A DNA stretch of 64,000 nucleotides from positions 1 through 64,000 of the forward strand of contig NZ_JDFG01000012.1 in NCBI RefSeq assembly GCF_000565075.1, written 5' to 3'. Each line of letters opens with the position of its first letter. The stretch's first letter is position 1. Source of the DNA: Atopobium sp. BS2. Lineage in GTDB: Bacteria > Actinomycetota > Coriobacteriia > Coriobacteriales > Atopobiaceae. This document shows, piece by piece, positions 35,638-47,142 of this stretch. The translations under genes and the position numbers were made by a program. Under the pieces are notes generated by a model. That model was not told the origin of the DNA and did no database searches. It was given only the letters and a program-made list of their open reading frames with translations.

Positions 35638-37047
35638 CTACTCAGCGTCCTTCTCTGCGTCCTCGTCCTTCTTAGCTGCCTTCTTCTTAGCAGTAGCCTT
35701 CTTAGCAGGCTTCTTCTCTGCCTTCTGCTCTTCCTTTGCAGCCTCAGCAATCTCGTCGACAACGGTGACGGTTGCGTTGTCACGCAGCCAGTCAAGAGCC
35801 TTAGAGCGACGGATGGACTCGCGAATTGCAGGAAGACGGCCAGCCTTGCGCCACTCCTCAATTGCAGACTCAACGTTAGGAACACCAGCGCGCTCAAACT
35901 CTGCGCGAATGTCATCCTCAGTTGCCTCAAGCTTGAGCTCTGCAGCCACTGCGTCAAGAGCCAGGGACTGACGTGCGCGCTCCTCAGCCTGAACACGAAG
36001 ATCAGAGATGAAGTCATCAGTCTTAATGCCGCGTGCAGCCAAGAACATATCAAGAGTCATACCCTGCTGCTGAAGACCACTCAGGAACTCCTGAGCAATC
36101 TCGTTGAAGACCTCGTTCTTATACTCCTCTGGAACCTCATCAAGCTGAAGACGCTTACCTACAGCCTCGACAACGCGGTCCTCTTTAAGAGTTGGAAGAG
36201 AATTCTTCTTGTCGGACTCAATCTCAGACTTAACAGCCTCACGGAGTTTCTCGACAGTATCATAACCAAAGGTGTTCTTTGCAAACTCGTCGGTCAGCTC
36301 TGGAGTGACGGACTTCTTGTGAGCAACAACCTTGACGTTGATATCGTAATCGTGGGAGTGAACCTCATCGCCGTGAGTGTGGCTGTGAGTCCACTTGACC
36401 TCTTTCTCCTCACCTGGCTTCATGCCGATGAGTGCCTCCTCAAGCTCCTTTGGAGCCTGGGTGCCGTTAAGGGTAAGAACGCGGTCCTCGCCCTCCATGT
36501 GAGCAGCGCCCTCAATGTTCTTGATGTCTACACCAATGGTGTCGCCCTCTTTAACAGCGCGCTTCTCCTTGGTGTTCTCAAACTTAGCCTGATAAGAAAG
36601 AAGCTGCTTAATCTGGTGATCAACCTCAGCCTCAGTTGCCTCATTTGGAGGCATGTTGATTGCAGGAGCATCGTAAGAATCAAGCTTAGCCTCAGGACGA
36701 ACGTTGAAGACTACCTCATAGAAGTAATCCTGACCCTCAACAGGAAGGTCTGCATCCTGGTTGTAATCACCACGGCCAACAGGAACAAGATCAAGCTCCT
36801 CAAGGAGCTGTGGCTCTGCTGCGCCGAGAAGATCGTTGGTTGCCTGAGCAAGGACTGCCTCGCGGCCAACAATGCTATCAATGACAGGACGAGGTGCACG
36901 GCCCTTGCGGAAACCCTGGAAGGAATACTTGTTTGCAATGTCCTTGTAAGCCTGCTTAATGGCAGCGTCTACCTCTGCAGCAGGAACTGTAACCTTGACG
37001 GTGAGTTTCTCGTCAACTGGCTTATCTGCGGTAACGGTGATGTTCAA
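35638..37047 (-). CDS. tig: Trigger factor chaperone with His-rich PPIase loop
   Basis: A ribosome-bound chaperone and prolyl isomerase. The 469 residues carry the ribosome-docking signature GFRKGRAP at 45-52, the FKBP-like domain at about 160-245 and the helical C-terminal arms. Two features stand out. Residues 220-233 (THSHTHGDEVHSHD) hold five His where most family members have an acidic stretch. The last 35 residues are a Lys/Ala/Asp-rich low-complexity tail. A copy of TGGCGAGAAACCC lies 14 bp past the stop. tRNA-Leu lies 60 bp upstream on the same strand. Confidence 0.95.
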   Translation of the reverse strand: MNITVTADKPVDEKLTVKVTVPAAEVDAAIKQAYKDIANKYSFQGFRKGRAPRPVIDSIVGREAVLAQATNDLLGAAEPQLLEELDLVPVGRGDYNQDADLPVEGQDYFYEVVFNVRPEAKLDSYDAPAINMPPNEATEAEVDHQIKQLLSYQAKFENTKEKRAVKEGDTIGVDIKNIEGAAHMEGEDRVLTLNGTQAPKELEEALIGMKPGEEKEVKWTHSHTHGDEVHSHDYDINVKVVAHKKSVTPELTDEFAKNTFGYDTVEKLREAVKSEIESDKKNSLPTLKEDRVVEAVGKRLQLDEVPEEYKNEVFNEIAQEFLSGLQQQGMTLDMFLAARGIKTDDFISDLRVQAEERARQSLALDAVAAELKLEATEDDIRAEFERAGVPNVESAIEEWRKAGRLPAIRESIRRSKALDWLRDNATVTVVDEIAEAAKEEQKAEKKPAKKATAKKKAAKKDEDAEKDAE

Positions 37048-37106
37048 CGTTCCTCCAGTGTCTCGTAAAAAATGCTGGCGTACCAGCTCTTAACCAAATT
37101 TCTGCA

Positions 37107-37192
37107 TGGTGCGGGCGGAGGGAATCGAACCCCCACGGACTTAGTCCACTAGAACCTAAATCTAGCGCGTCTGCCAGTTCCGCCACGCCCGC
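37107..37192 (-). tRNA. tRNA-Leu (anticodon TAG)
   Basis: An 86-nt tRNA with encoded CCA. Acceptor stem GCGGGCG pairs with CGCCCGC, the anticodon stem CTAGA/TCTAG encloses loop TTTAGGT, and a long variable arm typical of class II tRNAs is present. It lies between carB and tig. Confidence 0.95.
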
Positions 37193-37276
37193 ATATTTAT
37201 GCAGCCTTGCAATAATAACAAACTTTTGCGCTCTTCACTAGGAGAACTTCGTATTCTAAACACTTCCCTCACGAAA

Positions 37277-37304
37277 AAGACCGGCCTTTTTCAAGACCGG
37301 TCTT
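37277..37304 (-). terminator. Terminator downstream of carB
   Basis: An 8-bp stem (AAGACCGG with CCGGTCTT) followed on the minus strand by a short T run (TTTTTCG). It lies 34 bp past the carB stop and before tRNA-Leu. Confidence 0.75.
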
Positions 37305-37337
37305 GTTCAAGTGAAAAGCTCATTCTCCAAGCACGTT

Positions 37338-40300
37338 TTAAAGATCTTGTAGTGCAAAGGTCTCGGGCTCGCTCTTTCTTGCCGCGGCTAGTGCCTGGAT
37401 AAGAGCGGTAGCTGCAGACATTGCGGTGACGCAGGTAATACCCTGGCTGACAGCTTCTGCGCGCATCTTGGTGCCGTCGCTATGAGCCTCGTGACCATGA
37501 GGCGTATTGATGATGAAGCTGACGGTTTTATCGCGCATAAGGTCAACAACATTTGGATGACCATCGGAAATGCGGTTGACGGTGGTGCAGTCAATTCCAG
37601 CCGCACGCAGCGTCTTTGCGGTACCGCCCGTGGTGTAGATGCCATAGCCAAGGTTCTCCAGAGCCATAGCAACAGGAGCAATGGCGCGCTTATCGCGGTC
37701 GCACACACTGATGAAGACGGAGCCCTGCTCAGGTAGCTTGTTCTCAACTGCCTCACGAGTCTTTGCGTACGCTGCTGGGAAGGTGCGGGCAATGCCCATG
37801 ACCTCGCCGGTAGACTTCATCTCTGGGCCAAGGATTGAGTCGGCGCCAGGGAATCTAGACCAAGGCATGACCGCCTCTTTGACCGCGTAGTAATCGACGG
37901 TGCGATTTTCGTCTGGAAGCAGGCCTTGTGCTCTGAGCTCACTGATCTTCTCGCCAGCCATGATGCGAGATGCGTATTTGGCCAGGGAAACGCCAGTTGC
38001 CTTTGACGAGAAAGGCACGGTTCTAGAAGCGCGAGGGTTGAGCTCGATGACAAAGACGTGCTCGTCGCGGACGGCGTACTGGATGTTCAGGAGACCTCGA
38101 ATGCCGCAGGCAAGTGCCAGCTTTTTGGTGATGGCCCTAATCTGGTCAACAATCTTTTCAGAGAGCGAGAAGGGCGGCCAGCAGCAGGCGGAGTCGCCAG
38201 AGTGAATACCGCACTCCTCGATGTGCTCCAGGACGGAGCCTACGTAGCACTCCTCGGTGTCGCAGAGAGCGTCAACGTCCAGCTCAATGGCGTCCTCCAG
38301 GAAGGCGTCCAGGTAGACAGGACGATCTGGCGTGACGTGCGTCGCGGACTCCATGTAGGTGACCAGGTCGGAGTCATCGTAGACAATGGCCATGCCGCGA
38401 CCACCAAGAACGTAGCTTGGGCGGACAATCAGTGGGTAGCCAATGCGGCGAGCGGCGTCGCGAGCCTCGTCCATGGTAGAAGCAACTGCCGATGGTGGGC
38501 AGGCAATGTTCAGGCGGTCAAGAAGGGCTGCGAAGCGGTCGCGGTCTTCTGCCAGGTCAATTGCCTCTGGCTGAGTGCCCATGATTGGAACGCCAGCATC
38601 CTTCAAGGCGCGTGCTAGCTTGATTGGCGTCTGGCCACCAAGGGTGACAATGACGCCTTCCGGCTTCTCAACCTCAATGACATCCATGACGTCTTCAAAG
38701 GTCAAAGGCTGGAAATAGAGTCGATCAGAAGTGTCGTAGTCTGTAGAGACCGTCTCTGGGTTGCAGTTGACCATGACCGTCTCATAGCCCTGCTCGCGAA
38801 GAGCGTAGGCAGCATGAACGCAGCAGTAGTCAAACTCAATGCCCTGACCGATACGATTAGGACCTGCGGAAAGAATCATGACGCGTGGCTTTTCTGCCTT
38901 CACGTACTCCGTGGCATTGCCCTTCTCGTAGGTGACGTAGTGATACTGCGTGGTTGCACCAAACTCACCAGCGCAGGTATCAACTGTTTTGACCTGTGGG
39001 CGAACACCCAGCACTTCCCTAACGGCGCGGACAACGTCTGTCTTGGTGCCGGTAAGGTGTGCCAGCTGCTCATCCGAAAAGCCCAGCTGTTTGGCAGCAA
39101 GCATGTTATCGGTAGTGAGACCAGAAAGCCCCAGCTCTTTGATGCGTTTCTCGGCGTTGATGATACCTGCCATGCGATGCAAATACCAAGGATCAATGCC
39201 GGTCATATTATGGATACGCTCAACGCTCCAGTTTCTGCGCAGAGCCTCAGCAACATAGAAAATACGCTCTGGTGTTGGCTTGCTGACCAACTCATCAAAG
39301 TTTTTCTCGTCAAAGACATCGTGGCCGTCAGCACCTAGACCAGCGCGGTCTTGCTCCAGAGAGCGCAGTGCCTTCTGCAGGGCCTCTTCAAAGGTTCTGC
39401 CCATAGCCATAGCCTCGCCGACCGACTTCATGCGGGTAGTCAAAACGCGACTGGTACCCTTGAATTTGACGAAGGCAAAGCGAGGAACCTTAACCACGCA
39501 GTAGTCGATGGAAGGCTCAAAAGCAGCTGGAGTTGCCTTGGTGATGTCGTTAGTAATCTCATCCAGCGTATAGCCAACAGAAAGCAGCGCGGCCATCTTT
39601 GCAATTGGGAAGCCAGTTGCCTTAGAAGCCAGTGCGGAAGAGCGGCTAACACGAGGGTTCATCTCAATAACAATGACGCGGCCGTTAGTTGGATTGACCG
39701 CAAACTGAACGTTAGAGCCACCACAGGCAACGCCTACACGCTCGAGAATAGCGATGGAGTAGTCGCGGAGATTCTGGAGCTCTTCATCGGTAAGCGTCTG
39801 AGCTGGCGCAACGGTGATGGAGTCTCCCGTGTGGACGCCCATTGGATCGAGGTTCTCGATGGAGCAGACAACAATACCGTTACCTGCGGTATCGCGCATG
39901 ACCTCCATCTCAATCTCTTTCCAGCCCTCGATGGACTCCTCTACTAGTACCTCGTGCTCTGGAGAAAGCAAGAGGCCCTGCTCCACAATCTCTACAAGCT
40001 CTTCTGGGGTATGTGCAATGCCGCCGCCCGCACCACCAAGGGTGAAGCTTGGGCGAATGACCACGGGATATCCCAGGTCAGTAACGATGCGCTGAGCGTC
40101 TTCCATGGAGTGAGCAATGTCTGCGCGAGCAACCTCTAGGCCAATATCCTGAACTGCCTCGCTGAAGAGCTCACGGTCCTCACCGGTACGAATGGACTCC
40201 AGGTTGCAGCCGATGACCTCGATGTTGTACTTGTCAAGAACGCCTGCCTCGCCAAGGCCAATGGTGCAGTTCAGAGCGGTCTGGCCTCCCATGTTTGGCA

Positions 40301-40559
40301 GAAGCGCGTCAGGACGCTCGCGCTCAATGACGCGGGTTACGGATTCAACAGTGATTGGCTCAACGTAGGTTCTATCTGCAGTTTCTGGATCTGTCATGAT
40401 GGTTGCTGGGTTTGAATTAACCAGAACAACCTCAAAGCCCTCTTTACGAAGGGCGCGGCATGCCTGAGTACCGGAATAGTCAAACTCACAAGCCTGACCA
40501 ATAACAATTGGGCCAGAGCCAATGACCAGGATTTTCTTAATATCAGTACGCTTTGGCAT
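37338..40559 (-). CDS. carB: Carbamoyl-phosphate synthase large subunit
   Basis: Makes carbamoyl phosphate from bicarbonate, ammonia and two ATP for pyrimidines and arginine. The full-length 1073 residues contain the two homologous ATP-grasp halves ([16 protein letters not shown] and [18 protein letters not shown]) and the C-terminal allosteric domain ([18 protein letters not shown]). The ATG overlaps the carA stop (TAATG), so both subunits are translated together. Regulation is by the leader upstream of carA. Confidence 0.97.
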   Translation of the reverse strand: MPKRTDIKKILVIGSGPIVIGQACEFDYSGTQACRALRKEGFEVVLVNSNPATIMTDPETADRTYVEPITVESVTRVIERERPDALLPNMGGQTALNCTIGLGEAGVLDKYNIEVIGCNLESIRTGEDRELFSEAVQDIGLEVARADIAHSMEDAQRIVTDLGYPVVIRPSFTLGGAGGGIAHTPEELVEIVEQGLLLSPEHEVLVEESIEGWKEIEMEVMRDTAGNGIVVCSIENLDPMGVHTGDSITVAPAQTLTDEELQNLRDYSIAILERVGVACGGSNVQFAVNPTNGRVIVIEMNPRVSRSSALASKATGFPIAKMAALLSVGYTLDEITNDITKATPAAFEPSIDYCVVKVPRFAFVKFKGTSRVLTTRMKSVGEAMAMGRTFEEALQKALRSLEQDRAGLGADGHDVFDEKNFDELVSKPTPERIFYVAEALRRNWSVERIHNMTGIDPWYLHRMAGIINAEKRIKELGLSGLTTDNMLAAKQLGFSDEQLAHLTGTKTDVVRAVREVLGVRPQVKTVDTCAGEFGATTQYHYVTYEKGNATEYVKAEKPRVMILSAGPNRIGQGIEFDYCCVHAAYALREQGYETVMVNCNPETVSTDYDTSDRLYFQPLTFEDVMDVIEVEKPEGVIVTLGGQTPIKLARALKDAGVPIMGTQPEAIDLAEDRDRFAALLDRLNIACPPSAVASTMDEARDAARRIGYPLIVRPSYVLGGRGMAIVYDDSDLVTYMESATHVTPDRPVYLDAFLEDAIELDVDALCDTEECYVGSVLEHIEECGIHSGDSACCWPPFSLSEKIVDQIRAITKKLALACGIRGLLNIQYAVRDEHVFVIELNPRASRTVPFSSKATGVSLAKYASRIMAGEKISELRAQGLLPDENRTVDYYAVKEAVMPWSRFPGADSILGPEMKSTGEVMGIARTFPAAYAKTREAVENKLPEQGSVFISVCDRDKRAIAPVAMALENLGYGIYTTGGTAKTLRAAGIDCTTVNRISDGHPNVVDLMRDKTVSFIINTPHGHEAHSDGTKMRAEAVSQGITCVTAMSAATALIQALAAARKSEPETFALQDL

Positions 40560-41812
40560 TAGAAGCGCCTCCCCTCACGAACGTCGATGGCAAGATAGTC
40601 AGACTGTCCCTCCATCAAACGAGCAAATGCCTTGAACAAGTAGGATGAATCGTGAGGTCCTGGGCTTGCCTCAGGGTGATACTGAACGGAAAACGCTGGA
40701 ATATCCAGGAACTGAATGCCCTCTGGAGTACCATCGTTAAGGTTTACGTGTGTGAGCCTGACGCGGCCAAACTCCTTTGTCTGGACAACAGGAGCAATAC
40801 GCCTTGCGGACCACTCGCAGAGGTTGTCAAAGTGCTCGGAGATTCCACCGGACTCCTCTGCAATGAGCTTGCCCAGGCTTGGGAAAACCAGGCCGTAGTT
40901 GTGGTTTTGAGCAGTAATCTCAACCTTGCCAGTTAGAAGATTCATGACTGGTTCGTTGCCACCGTGGTGTCCAAATTTGAGTTTCTCGATATCTGCACCT
41001 GCGACAATGGAGAGCATCTGGTTGCCCAGGCAGATACCAAAGACGGGGACCTTGCCCAGAACGCCGCGAGCGGCCTCCTGCGTAGCGTCAACCTGCTCTG
41101 GGTCACCAGGGCCGTTGGAGAAGAAGATGCCGTCTGGGTTGTAGGCCAAGGCGTCCTCTGCAGGTGTGTTCCACGGTACAACCGTGACCTCGCAGCCGTT
41201 TGCTGCAAGACCCTGGAGAATGCCGTTCTTCTCGCCACAGTCGTATGCGACAACGTTGAAGCGCTTCTTGGACGTAGCGGAGACCACGTGAGGTGCGTCG
41301 ACGGAGACGTCGGGGACAAAGTTGTGCTCGGAGATGTTGGGCGACGCCTGGACGCGCGTGAGTAGATGGGCGGGATCCAGGTCCTCGGTGGAGATGGCCG
41401 CCTTCTGTGCACCATGGTCGCGCAGGTGCATGGTCAGCGCGCGGGTATCGATGCCCTCGATGGCAACGACACCGTTTTCCTGCAGAAACTCTGGCAGGCT
41501 CTGCTTGGATGTCCAGTTGCTTGGCTCGTAGCACATGTCGTGGACGACAAAACCACGCAGGTGCAAGACGTCTCGCTGCATGACCGCAGGATCGATGCCG
41601 TAGTTGCCTACCTGCGGATAGGTCAGCGTGACAATCTGGCCGGCGTAACTTGGATCGGAAATAATCTCCTGGTAGCCGGTCATAGACGTGTTAAAAACAA
41701 TCTCGCCGAAGGTCTCTCCGCTAGCACCACAGCACCTCCCCTCGAAGGTTGTTCCGTCTTCGAGAACAAGCAGCGCGCGAGGCTGCGAGGTGGCACTTGC
41801 CAGTGGATTCAT
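40559..41812 (-). CDS. carA: Carbamoyl-phosphate synthase small subunit (glutaminase)
   Basis: Hydrolyses glutamine and passes ammonia to CarB. The 417-residue protein has the N-terminal CPSase domain ([13 protein letters not shown] to [18 protein letters not shown]) and a class I amidotransferase domain with nucleophile Cys in [12 protein letters not shown] and the His/Glu pair in [12 protein letters not shown]. The frame runs open to 41926, but the Met at 41812 has GGAGAG at good spacing and starts where the family starts; the upstream 38 codons cover the regulatory leader. Confidence 0.95.
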   Translation of the reverse strand: MNPLASATSQPRALLVLEDGTTFEGRCCGASGETFGEIVFNTSMTGYQEIISDPSYAGQIVTLTYPQVGNYGIDPAVMQRDVLHLRGFVVHDMCYEPSNWTSKQSLPEFLQENGVVAIEGIDTRALTMHLRDHGAQKAAISTEDLDPAHLLTRVQASPNISEHNFVPDVSVDAPHVVSATSKKRFNVVAYDCGEKNGILQGLAANGCEVTVVPWNTPAEDALAYNPDGIFFSNGPGDPEQVDATQEAARGVLGKVPVFGICLGNQMLSIVAGADIEKLKFGHHGGNEPVMNLLTGKVEITAQNHNYGLVFPSLGKLIAEESGGISEHFDNLCEWSARRIAPVVQTKEFGRVRLTHVNLNDGTPEGIQFLDIPAFSVQYHPEASPGPHDSSYLFKAFARLMEGQSDYLAIDVREGRRF

Positions 41813-41848
41813 ATACTCTCCGATCTGCGTAGGAGCATGCCGAGCCAT

Positions 41849-41876
41849 AAAAAAAGAGCACTCCTTGTGGAGGCTC
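41849..41876 (-). terminator. Leader terminator (attenuator) upstream of carA
   Basis: On the minus strand the hairpin GAGCCTCC-ACAA-GGAGTGCTC, with one bulged base, is followed directly by a run of T. It lies in the untranslated leader, about 40 bp before the carA start, where a pyrimidine-responsive terminator would be expected. Confidence 0.65.
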
Positions 41877-41907
41877 AACAGCGAACATGCGCACTCAACG
41901 CTATGGG

Positions 41908-41938
41908 CCTTGCCGGTGTCTCGCACCGTCCTTAAAGG
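41908..41938 (-). promoter_or_regulatory. Candidate PyrR-binding loop in carAB leader
   Basis: The leader RNA reads CCUUUAAGGACGGUG, then CGAGA, then CACCGGCAAGG. CCUU pairs with AAGG at the base and CGGUG with CACCG above, leaving internal loops and a GAGA-containing apex. This matches the general layout of PyrR binding loops of pyrimidine operons. A TACAAT box at 41947-41952 (minus strand) would start transcription just upstream. The assignment is by shape, not by alignment. Confidence 0.5.
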
Positions 41939-41977
41939 TTGGTAGTATTGTAGCGCATAACCAATAAAGGAGATGGC

Positions 41978-42649
41978 ATGTTTCCAGATTTTCTAGAGAA
42001 TCCCTCAGATGTGGCCGCGCCGCTGCTTTTGGGATGCACTCTGACAAGGACAATTACGCTTAATGGCGAGAAACACAAACTAGTTGCAAGAATTGTGGAG
42101 ACCGAGGCTTACGACCAAGATGATCCCGCAAGTCATGCGTTTGGCGGTCCTAGCGAGCGCAATGCAGCCATGTTTGGACCTGCGGGTCACCTCTACGTTT
42201 ACGTTTCGTACGGTATGCATCACTGCTGCAATGTGGTGTGTGGTCCTGAGGGATTTGGCAGCGGATGCTTGGTGCGCGCGGTTGAGCCTCTTGAAGGCAC
42301 GGCAGCTATGCGCGAGCTCCGTGAGGCTGGACGCGCGGGTAAAGCGCATACGGGACATGCAGGTAAAGAGCAAGCGGAACGTGCTGGCAAAGCGCAAGCA
42401 GAACGTGCGCGTAAGCACCCGCTCAAGCTGCGCGACCTCACCAACGGGCCAGGTAAGGTCTGCGCTGCGCTTGGCATTGACAAGGAGCTCTACGGACATG
42501 ACCTGACAGTTGAGCCGCTTGTGTTGGACTTTACTCCCCTGTTACCAGGAGAAACAATTGGGCGTTCACCTCGCGTAGGTATCAGCAAAAACACCAATGC
42601 TCAGAAGCGCTTTTTCATCAAAGGAAACGAGTTTGTTTCAAGAGCGTAA
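41978..42649 (+). CDS. mpg: DNA-3-methyladenine glycosylase (AAG/MPG family)
   Basis: Excises alkylated and deaminated purines in base-excision repair. The 223 residues show LVARIVETEAYDQDDPASHA (catalytic Glu), GHLYVYVSYGMHHCCNVVCG and LTNGPGKVCAALGID, all family hallmarks. A Lys/Ala/Gln-rich insertion with repeated HAGKEQAE and RAGKAQAE units (about residues 113-145) separates the two conserved parts and makes the protein longer than needed. The AAAGGAG site fixes the start. It is divergent from carA. Confidence 0.93.
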   Translation: MFPDFLENPSDVAAPLLLGCTLTRTITLNGEKHKLVARIVETEAYDQDDPASHAFGGPSERNAAMFGPAGHLYVYVSYGMHHCCNVVCGPEGFGSGCLVRAVEPLEGTAAMRELREAGRAGKAHTGHAGKEQAERAGKAQAERARKHPLKLRDLTNGPGKVCAALGIDKELYGHDLTVEPLVLDFTPLLPGETIGRSPRVGISKNTNAQKRFFIKGNEFVSRA

Positions 42650-42695
42650 GCGCAGGGCGTAGAGCGCGAGAAAACTGCGATCAATAAGCGATACA

Positions 42696-42728
42696 AAAAG
42701 GACCTTGGGAGACCAAGGTCCTTTTAAA
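42696..42728 (+). terminator. Terminator of the glycosylase gene (bidirectional with gdhA)
   Basis: A perfect 13-bp stem (42696-42708 with 42713-42725) with a GAGA loop and T residues within and after the 3' arm. The complementary strand also ends in T, so it can serve gdhA as well. Confidence 0.88.
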
Positions 42729-42805
42729 TCATACGTTAAAGCCAACGATGTAATTAGCTCAAATACATGCTACAACAACGGGTTTCTCGCCAAATGCGAT
42801 GCAAA

Positions 42806-44245
<1,440 letters not shown>

Positions 44246-44292
44246 TTATTCTTGCTCTTGGGCGATTTGTCACCTATACTTTTCTCTCGGCT

Positions 44293-44369
44293 CGGGGTGT
44301 AGCGCAGCTTGGTAGCGCAACTGCTTTGGGAGCAGTGGGTCGCTGGTTCGAATCCAGTCACCCCGACCA
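44293..44369 (+). tRNA. tRNA-Pro (anticodon TGG)
   Basis: A 77-nt tRNA with encoded CCA. CGGGGTG pairs with CACCCCG, ACTGC/GCAGT encloses loop TTTGGGA, and the T arm GGTTCGAATCC is standard. Confidence 0.96.
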
Positions 44370-44393
44370 TTTTTTCTTTTTGCTTTACCCTTG

Positions 44394-44468
44394 CGGCGGT
44401 AGTTCAATTGGTAGAGCATCAGCCTTCCAAGCTGACTGTTGCGGGTTCGAGTCCCGTCCGCCGCTCCA
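44394..44468 (+). tRNA. tRNA-Gly (anticodon TCC)
   Basis: A 75-nt tRNA with encoded CCA. GCGGCGG pairs with CCGCCGC, the anticodon loop is CTTCCAA and the T arm is GGGTTCGAGTCCC. It follows tRNA-Pro by 24 bp and is probably cotranscribed. Confidence 0.96.
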
Positions 44469-44732
44469 TAAAATTTCCTATTTTAAGTTATCTCCTGTTC
44501 AAGGCATAATTCTGAATATTTATCCCGCCTCTTGTTTCTTCATGAGTGCTGGTGTTTTTTAGACGAGTTAGAGATTTTTCCACGGCTATCTCTGTTTTCA
44601 CAGACATCTTATTGGCAATTTTCTTCTTTACTTGTCATGATCAACTTTTGATTTATTAAATTGAATATTCATGCAATTAAATTCATTTCCATGAATACGT
44701 AATTTTTGCGCTCAAAATTATGTGCCGAAAAA

Positions 44733-44880
44733 GGTAAAAAACGCGTTTAGTTGGAAATGAAAATTAAAAATTAGACGTTTTATCTCCAACTAAGACGATT
44801 TTTTACCGCCTCAAAAACTTTTATCTGGACAAACGTTGTATGCAGAAAAATGTAATCTCCAACTAAACGCATTTTTTACC
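44733..44880. repeat. Inverted-repeat element, copy A (three 23-24 bp modules)
   Basis: GGTAAAAAA plus CGTTTAGTTGGA at 44733-44756 is mirrored by CCAACTAAACGC plus TTTTTTACC at 44858-44880; a variant third module in the second orientation lies at 44785-44807. The same pair bounds 63678-63855, where the right-hand 23-bp module is identical. The interior sequences differ. No transposase or target-site duplication is seen. Both copies lie shortly downstream of tRNA genes. Confidence 0.75.
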
Positions 44881-44977
44881 GCTTGAGGATATGTTTTGAC
44901 TCAACCAGTGTTGATTGCACAGACTGCACAGGCCAACGCCCAACTAAGCATCTACCCTGCTCTACTTTACCAGCAAA

Positions 44978-45008
44978 AAAGAAGGCTGTGCGAAGCACAG
45001 CCTTCTTT
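44978..45008 (-). terminator. Terminator of the second LPXTG gene
   Basis: A perfect 14-bp stem (44978-44991 with 44995-45008), GAA loop and a minus-strand T run, located 24 bp past the stop codon. Confidence 0.92.
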
Positions 45009-45032
45009 GCACTTGTAATCTATACGCCAAAA

Positions 45033-46922
45033 CTAACGGCGAGCCTTTACAGAGTACGCAAGACCGGAAGCAATAATACCTGCAGCAGCAAGTGCGCTTG
45101 CAATGGACATTGCATCGCCAGTATCTGGCAGGTTAGACCTCTTCTTCTTAGGAGTCTTAGGCTTTGGCTCTGGATTAGGCTCCGGCGTTGGGGTTGGTGT
45201 AGGAGTTATTGGCTTATCAGCTGTAGCAACTTCCGCAGGAACAATGGTCTGATCTGCAGCATTGAATGTTGCAGGAGCTACCGTAAATGGAATCTGATTT
45301 GCATTGAGTTCATATCCCTCTGGAGATGCAGTCTCAACCAGGTAATAATTGCCTGGCGTCAGATAGAACTTATCTCCATCCTGATAGATACCCTTAGTCA
45401 ACAAATCTGCAGTTGCCGCAGTGTTCTGAACCAGTGTAGTCAGCTCAGTCTTTGTAAGAACATCTCCGGATGTAAAGGTACCGTCTGCACCAGTAGTAAG
45501 CCCCTCTTTAACCAATGTGCCATCGGCTTTGTAGAGGCTATACGTTGCACCAGCGACAGGCTTGGAGGCATCATCAGAGTCAGTCTTCACAAGCTTCAAA
45601 GGAGAAGGAACTGCACGATACGTGAGGTAATACTGCCTGGTACGGTTTACAGAACCATCTGCGTTGAAGCCAGGGGCTAAAACCGAATTATCACGAGGGC
45701 CAGAGTTATACGTACCAATTGCAAGAGATGTTCCCTCTGGAACATCAATATCGTTTGCAATGTAGACGTAAGAATCACCAGGTCCCGCAGACTTAATCTC
45801 GTCAACCGACTTGCGAACAGTGGTCAGCAACAGATTAGTTGAAGGATCAGTCTCGAACTTATTACCGCCGGCAACAGAGTCATCTGCAGCAACGCCAGCA
45901 TACTCGGGCATGTACACAACATGACCCTTTGTGTTGTAACGCGCAGACACCTGACGATCCTCAAATGCTGCGGAGGTTGTATATGTAGCAGCCAGATCAT
46001 CAAGACCAAGAACACTTACTGCACCGTTACCATAAATAGGAAGGCCAGCATTTCTTTGCGCAATAGGATCACTTAGACCAAGACCATTAAGCTGCCTGTA
46101 TGCAAGATCGTCGACATAGTGATACACAGCCGTTGCTGTATCAATGACACGCGCAGGATAACGTTTGGTGTATGCGTGAGTGCCTCCCCAAGATTTCTTA
46201 ATGCCACCCTGAATTCCCAGTTGATAAGACCTATCAGAAATGTTCAGTGGTGCGGAGAACTCAATGTACTGACGAGCTGTGACTGGTGCAGTAAATACAG
46301 CAGCAGGCTCTTCATAAGAAGTGCCGCCCATAATAGACTGACCATTAACCTTGACGGTAAACATCAAATTAGTCTTTGGACCACCACCCGAAAGAGCACC
46401 TGTTGCATCCATTGGTTTGTACGTATCAACAGCAGAATGAACAGAAACGGCCACCTTACGCAGGCCATAACCATTTGGATCATTGTGTGGGAAGTTGAGC
46501 AGGTTATCCGTATCGCCGAGAAGAACGTAGTAAGCGCGAATTTCTCCGCCTTCAGCAATCATCTGCGCAACGGAATATTTAGTTGGATCCATGTCCAGCT
46601 TGAGCGCAGTACCATCGGGCTTTACCCAGTAATAACGAACGATGACACCTGTACGATCTTCTCGCGGCTTAGCCGCCTGAGCGGTAATCTCGGCCTGGAT
46701 TTCAGCATCAGAAATAAAATCTGGGAACGGGTTGGCAACGGTCTGAGTTCCATCAAGCGGCGCGCCGTCCACATCATCGGAATAAATTGCTGGGTCAGCA
46801 GCATATGCCGTGTGTGGAAGAGTAAACGCCAAAATTGCACCCACAAATAGCATAAGAATTGCTAAAACCGTAAAGCGAGAAAATCGAGTGCTTCTAACGC
46901 TTCTAACAGAAGTGCTGTTCAT
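45033..46922 (-). CDS. LPXTG-anchored surface protein with SpaA/Cna B-like domain
   Basis: A 629-residue exported wall protein. A signal peptide (about residues 1-42, ending HTAYAADP) precedes a large N-terminal region I do not recognise. A collagen-binding B-like or SpaA-type domain follows (LKLVKTDSDDASKPVAGATY to YYLVETASPEGYEL). A Thr/Pro repeat spacer (TPTPTPTPEPNPEPKP), LPDTGD, a hydrophobic segment and KARR complete the sorting signal. The start at 46922 is preferred because GAAGGA precedes it. No sortase or second pilin gene adjoins, so it may be a lone adhesin, not part of a pilus cluster. Confidence 0.85.
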   Translation of the reverse strand: MNSTSVRSVRSTRFSRFTVLAILMLFVGAILAFTLPHTAYAADPAIYSDDVDGAPLDGTQTVANPFPDFISDAEIQAEITAQAAKPREDRTGVIVRYYWVKPDGTALKLDMDPTKYSVAQMIAEGGEIRAYYVLLGDTDNLLNFPHNDPNGYGLRKVAVSVHSAVDTYKPMDATGALSGGGPKTNLMFTVKVNGQSIMGGTSYEEPAAVFTAPVTARQYIEFSAPLNISDRSYQLGIQGGIKKSWGGTHAYTKRYPARVIDTATAVYHYVDDLAYRQLNGLGLSDPIAQRNAGLPIYGNGAVSVLGLDDLAATYTTSAAFEDRQVSARYNTKGHVVYMPEYAGVAADDSVAGGNKFETDPSTNLLLTTVRKSVDEIKSAGPGDSYVYIANDIDVPEGTSLAIGTYNSGPRDNSVLAPGFNADGSVNRTRQYYLTYRAVPSPLKLVKTDSDDASKPVAGATYSLYKADGTLVKEGLTTGADGTFTSGDVLTKTELTTLVQNTAATADLLTKGIYQDGDKFYLTPGNYYLVETASPEGYELNANQIPFTVAPATFNAADQTIVPAEVATADKPITPTPTPTPEPNPEPKPKTPKKKRSNLPDTGDAMSIASALAAAGIIASGLAYSVKARR

Positions 46923-47044
46923 ACATCCTTCTTCCCTCGTGAAGGGTGAATATTTATATATACCATAGCTCATTTCTTGTCATTTATGCAGATGAGACCA
47001 AAACAGATGATATTTTTGCTAATAAAATTGGTAAAGAAACACAT

Positions 47045-47077
47045 CAAGCGGTCTAGACTACTTGACTAGACCGCTTG
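47045..47077 (-). terminator. Hairpin downstream of glgP
   Basis: A perfect 12-bp stem (CAAGCGGTCTAG with its complement) closes a 9-nt loop, 66 bp past the phosphorylase stop. The U tract is weak on both strands. Confidence 0.65.
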
Positions 47078-47142
47078 TTTAGAATGCTTGTTTAACAGCC
47101 ACTGGTTAAAACAACTGACTCGCTGGTTTGTACTGCGTGTCT

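Larger units (their letters stand above)
44469..45032. other. AT-rich spacer with inverted-repeat element
   Basis: About 560 bp without a gene I can support between tRNA-Gly and the second LPXTG gene. It holds the repeat element at 44733-44880 and the terminator at 44978-45008. The remainder is AT-rich and unremarkable. Confidence 0.6.

Noticed and set aside
44733-44880. Three repeat modules read as a CRISPR array
   Set aside because: The modules alternate in orientation and are irregularly spaced; no cas genes are present.
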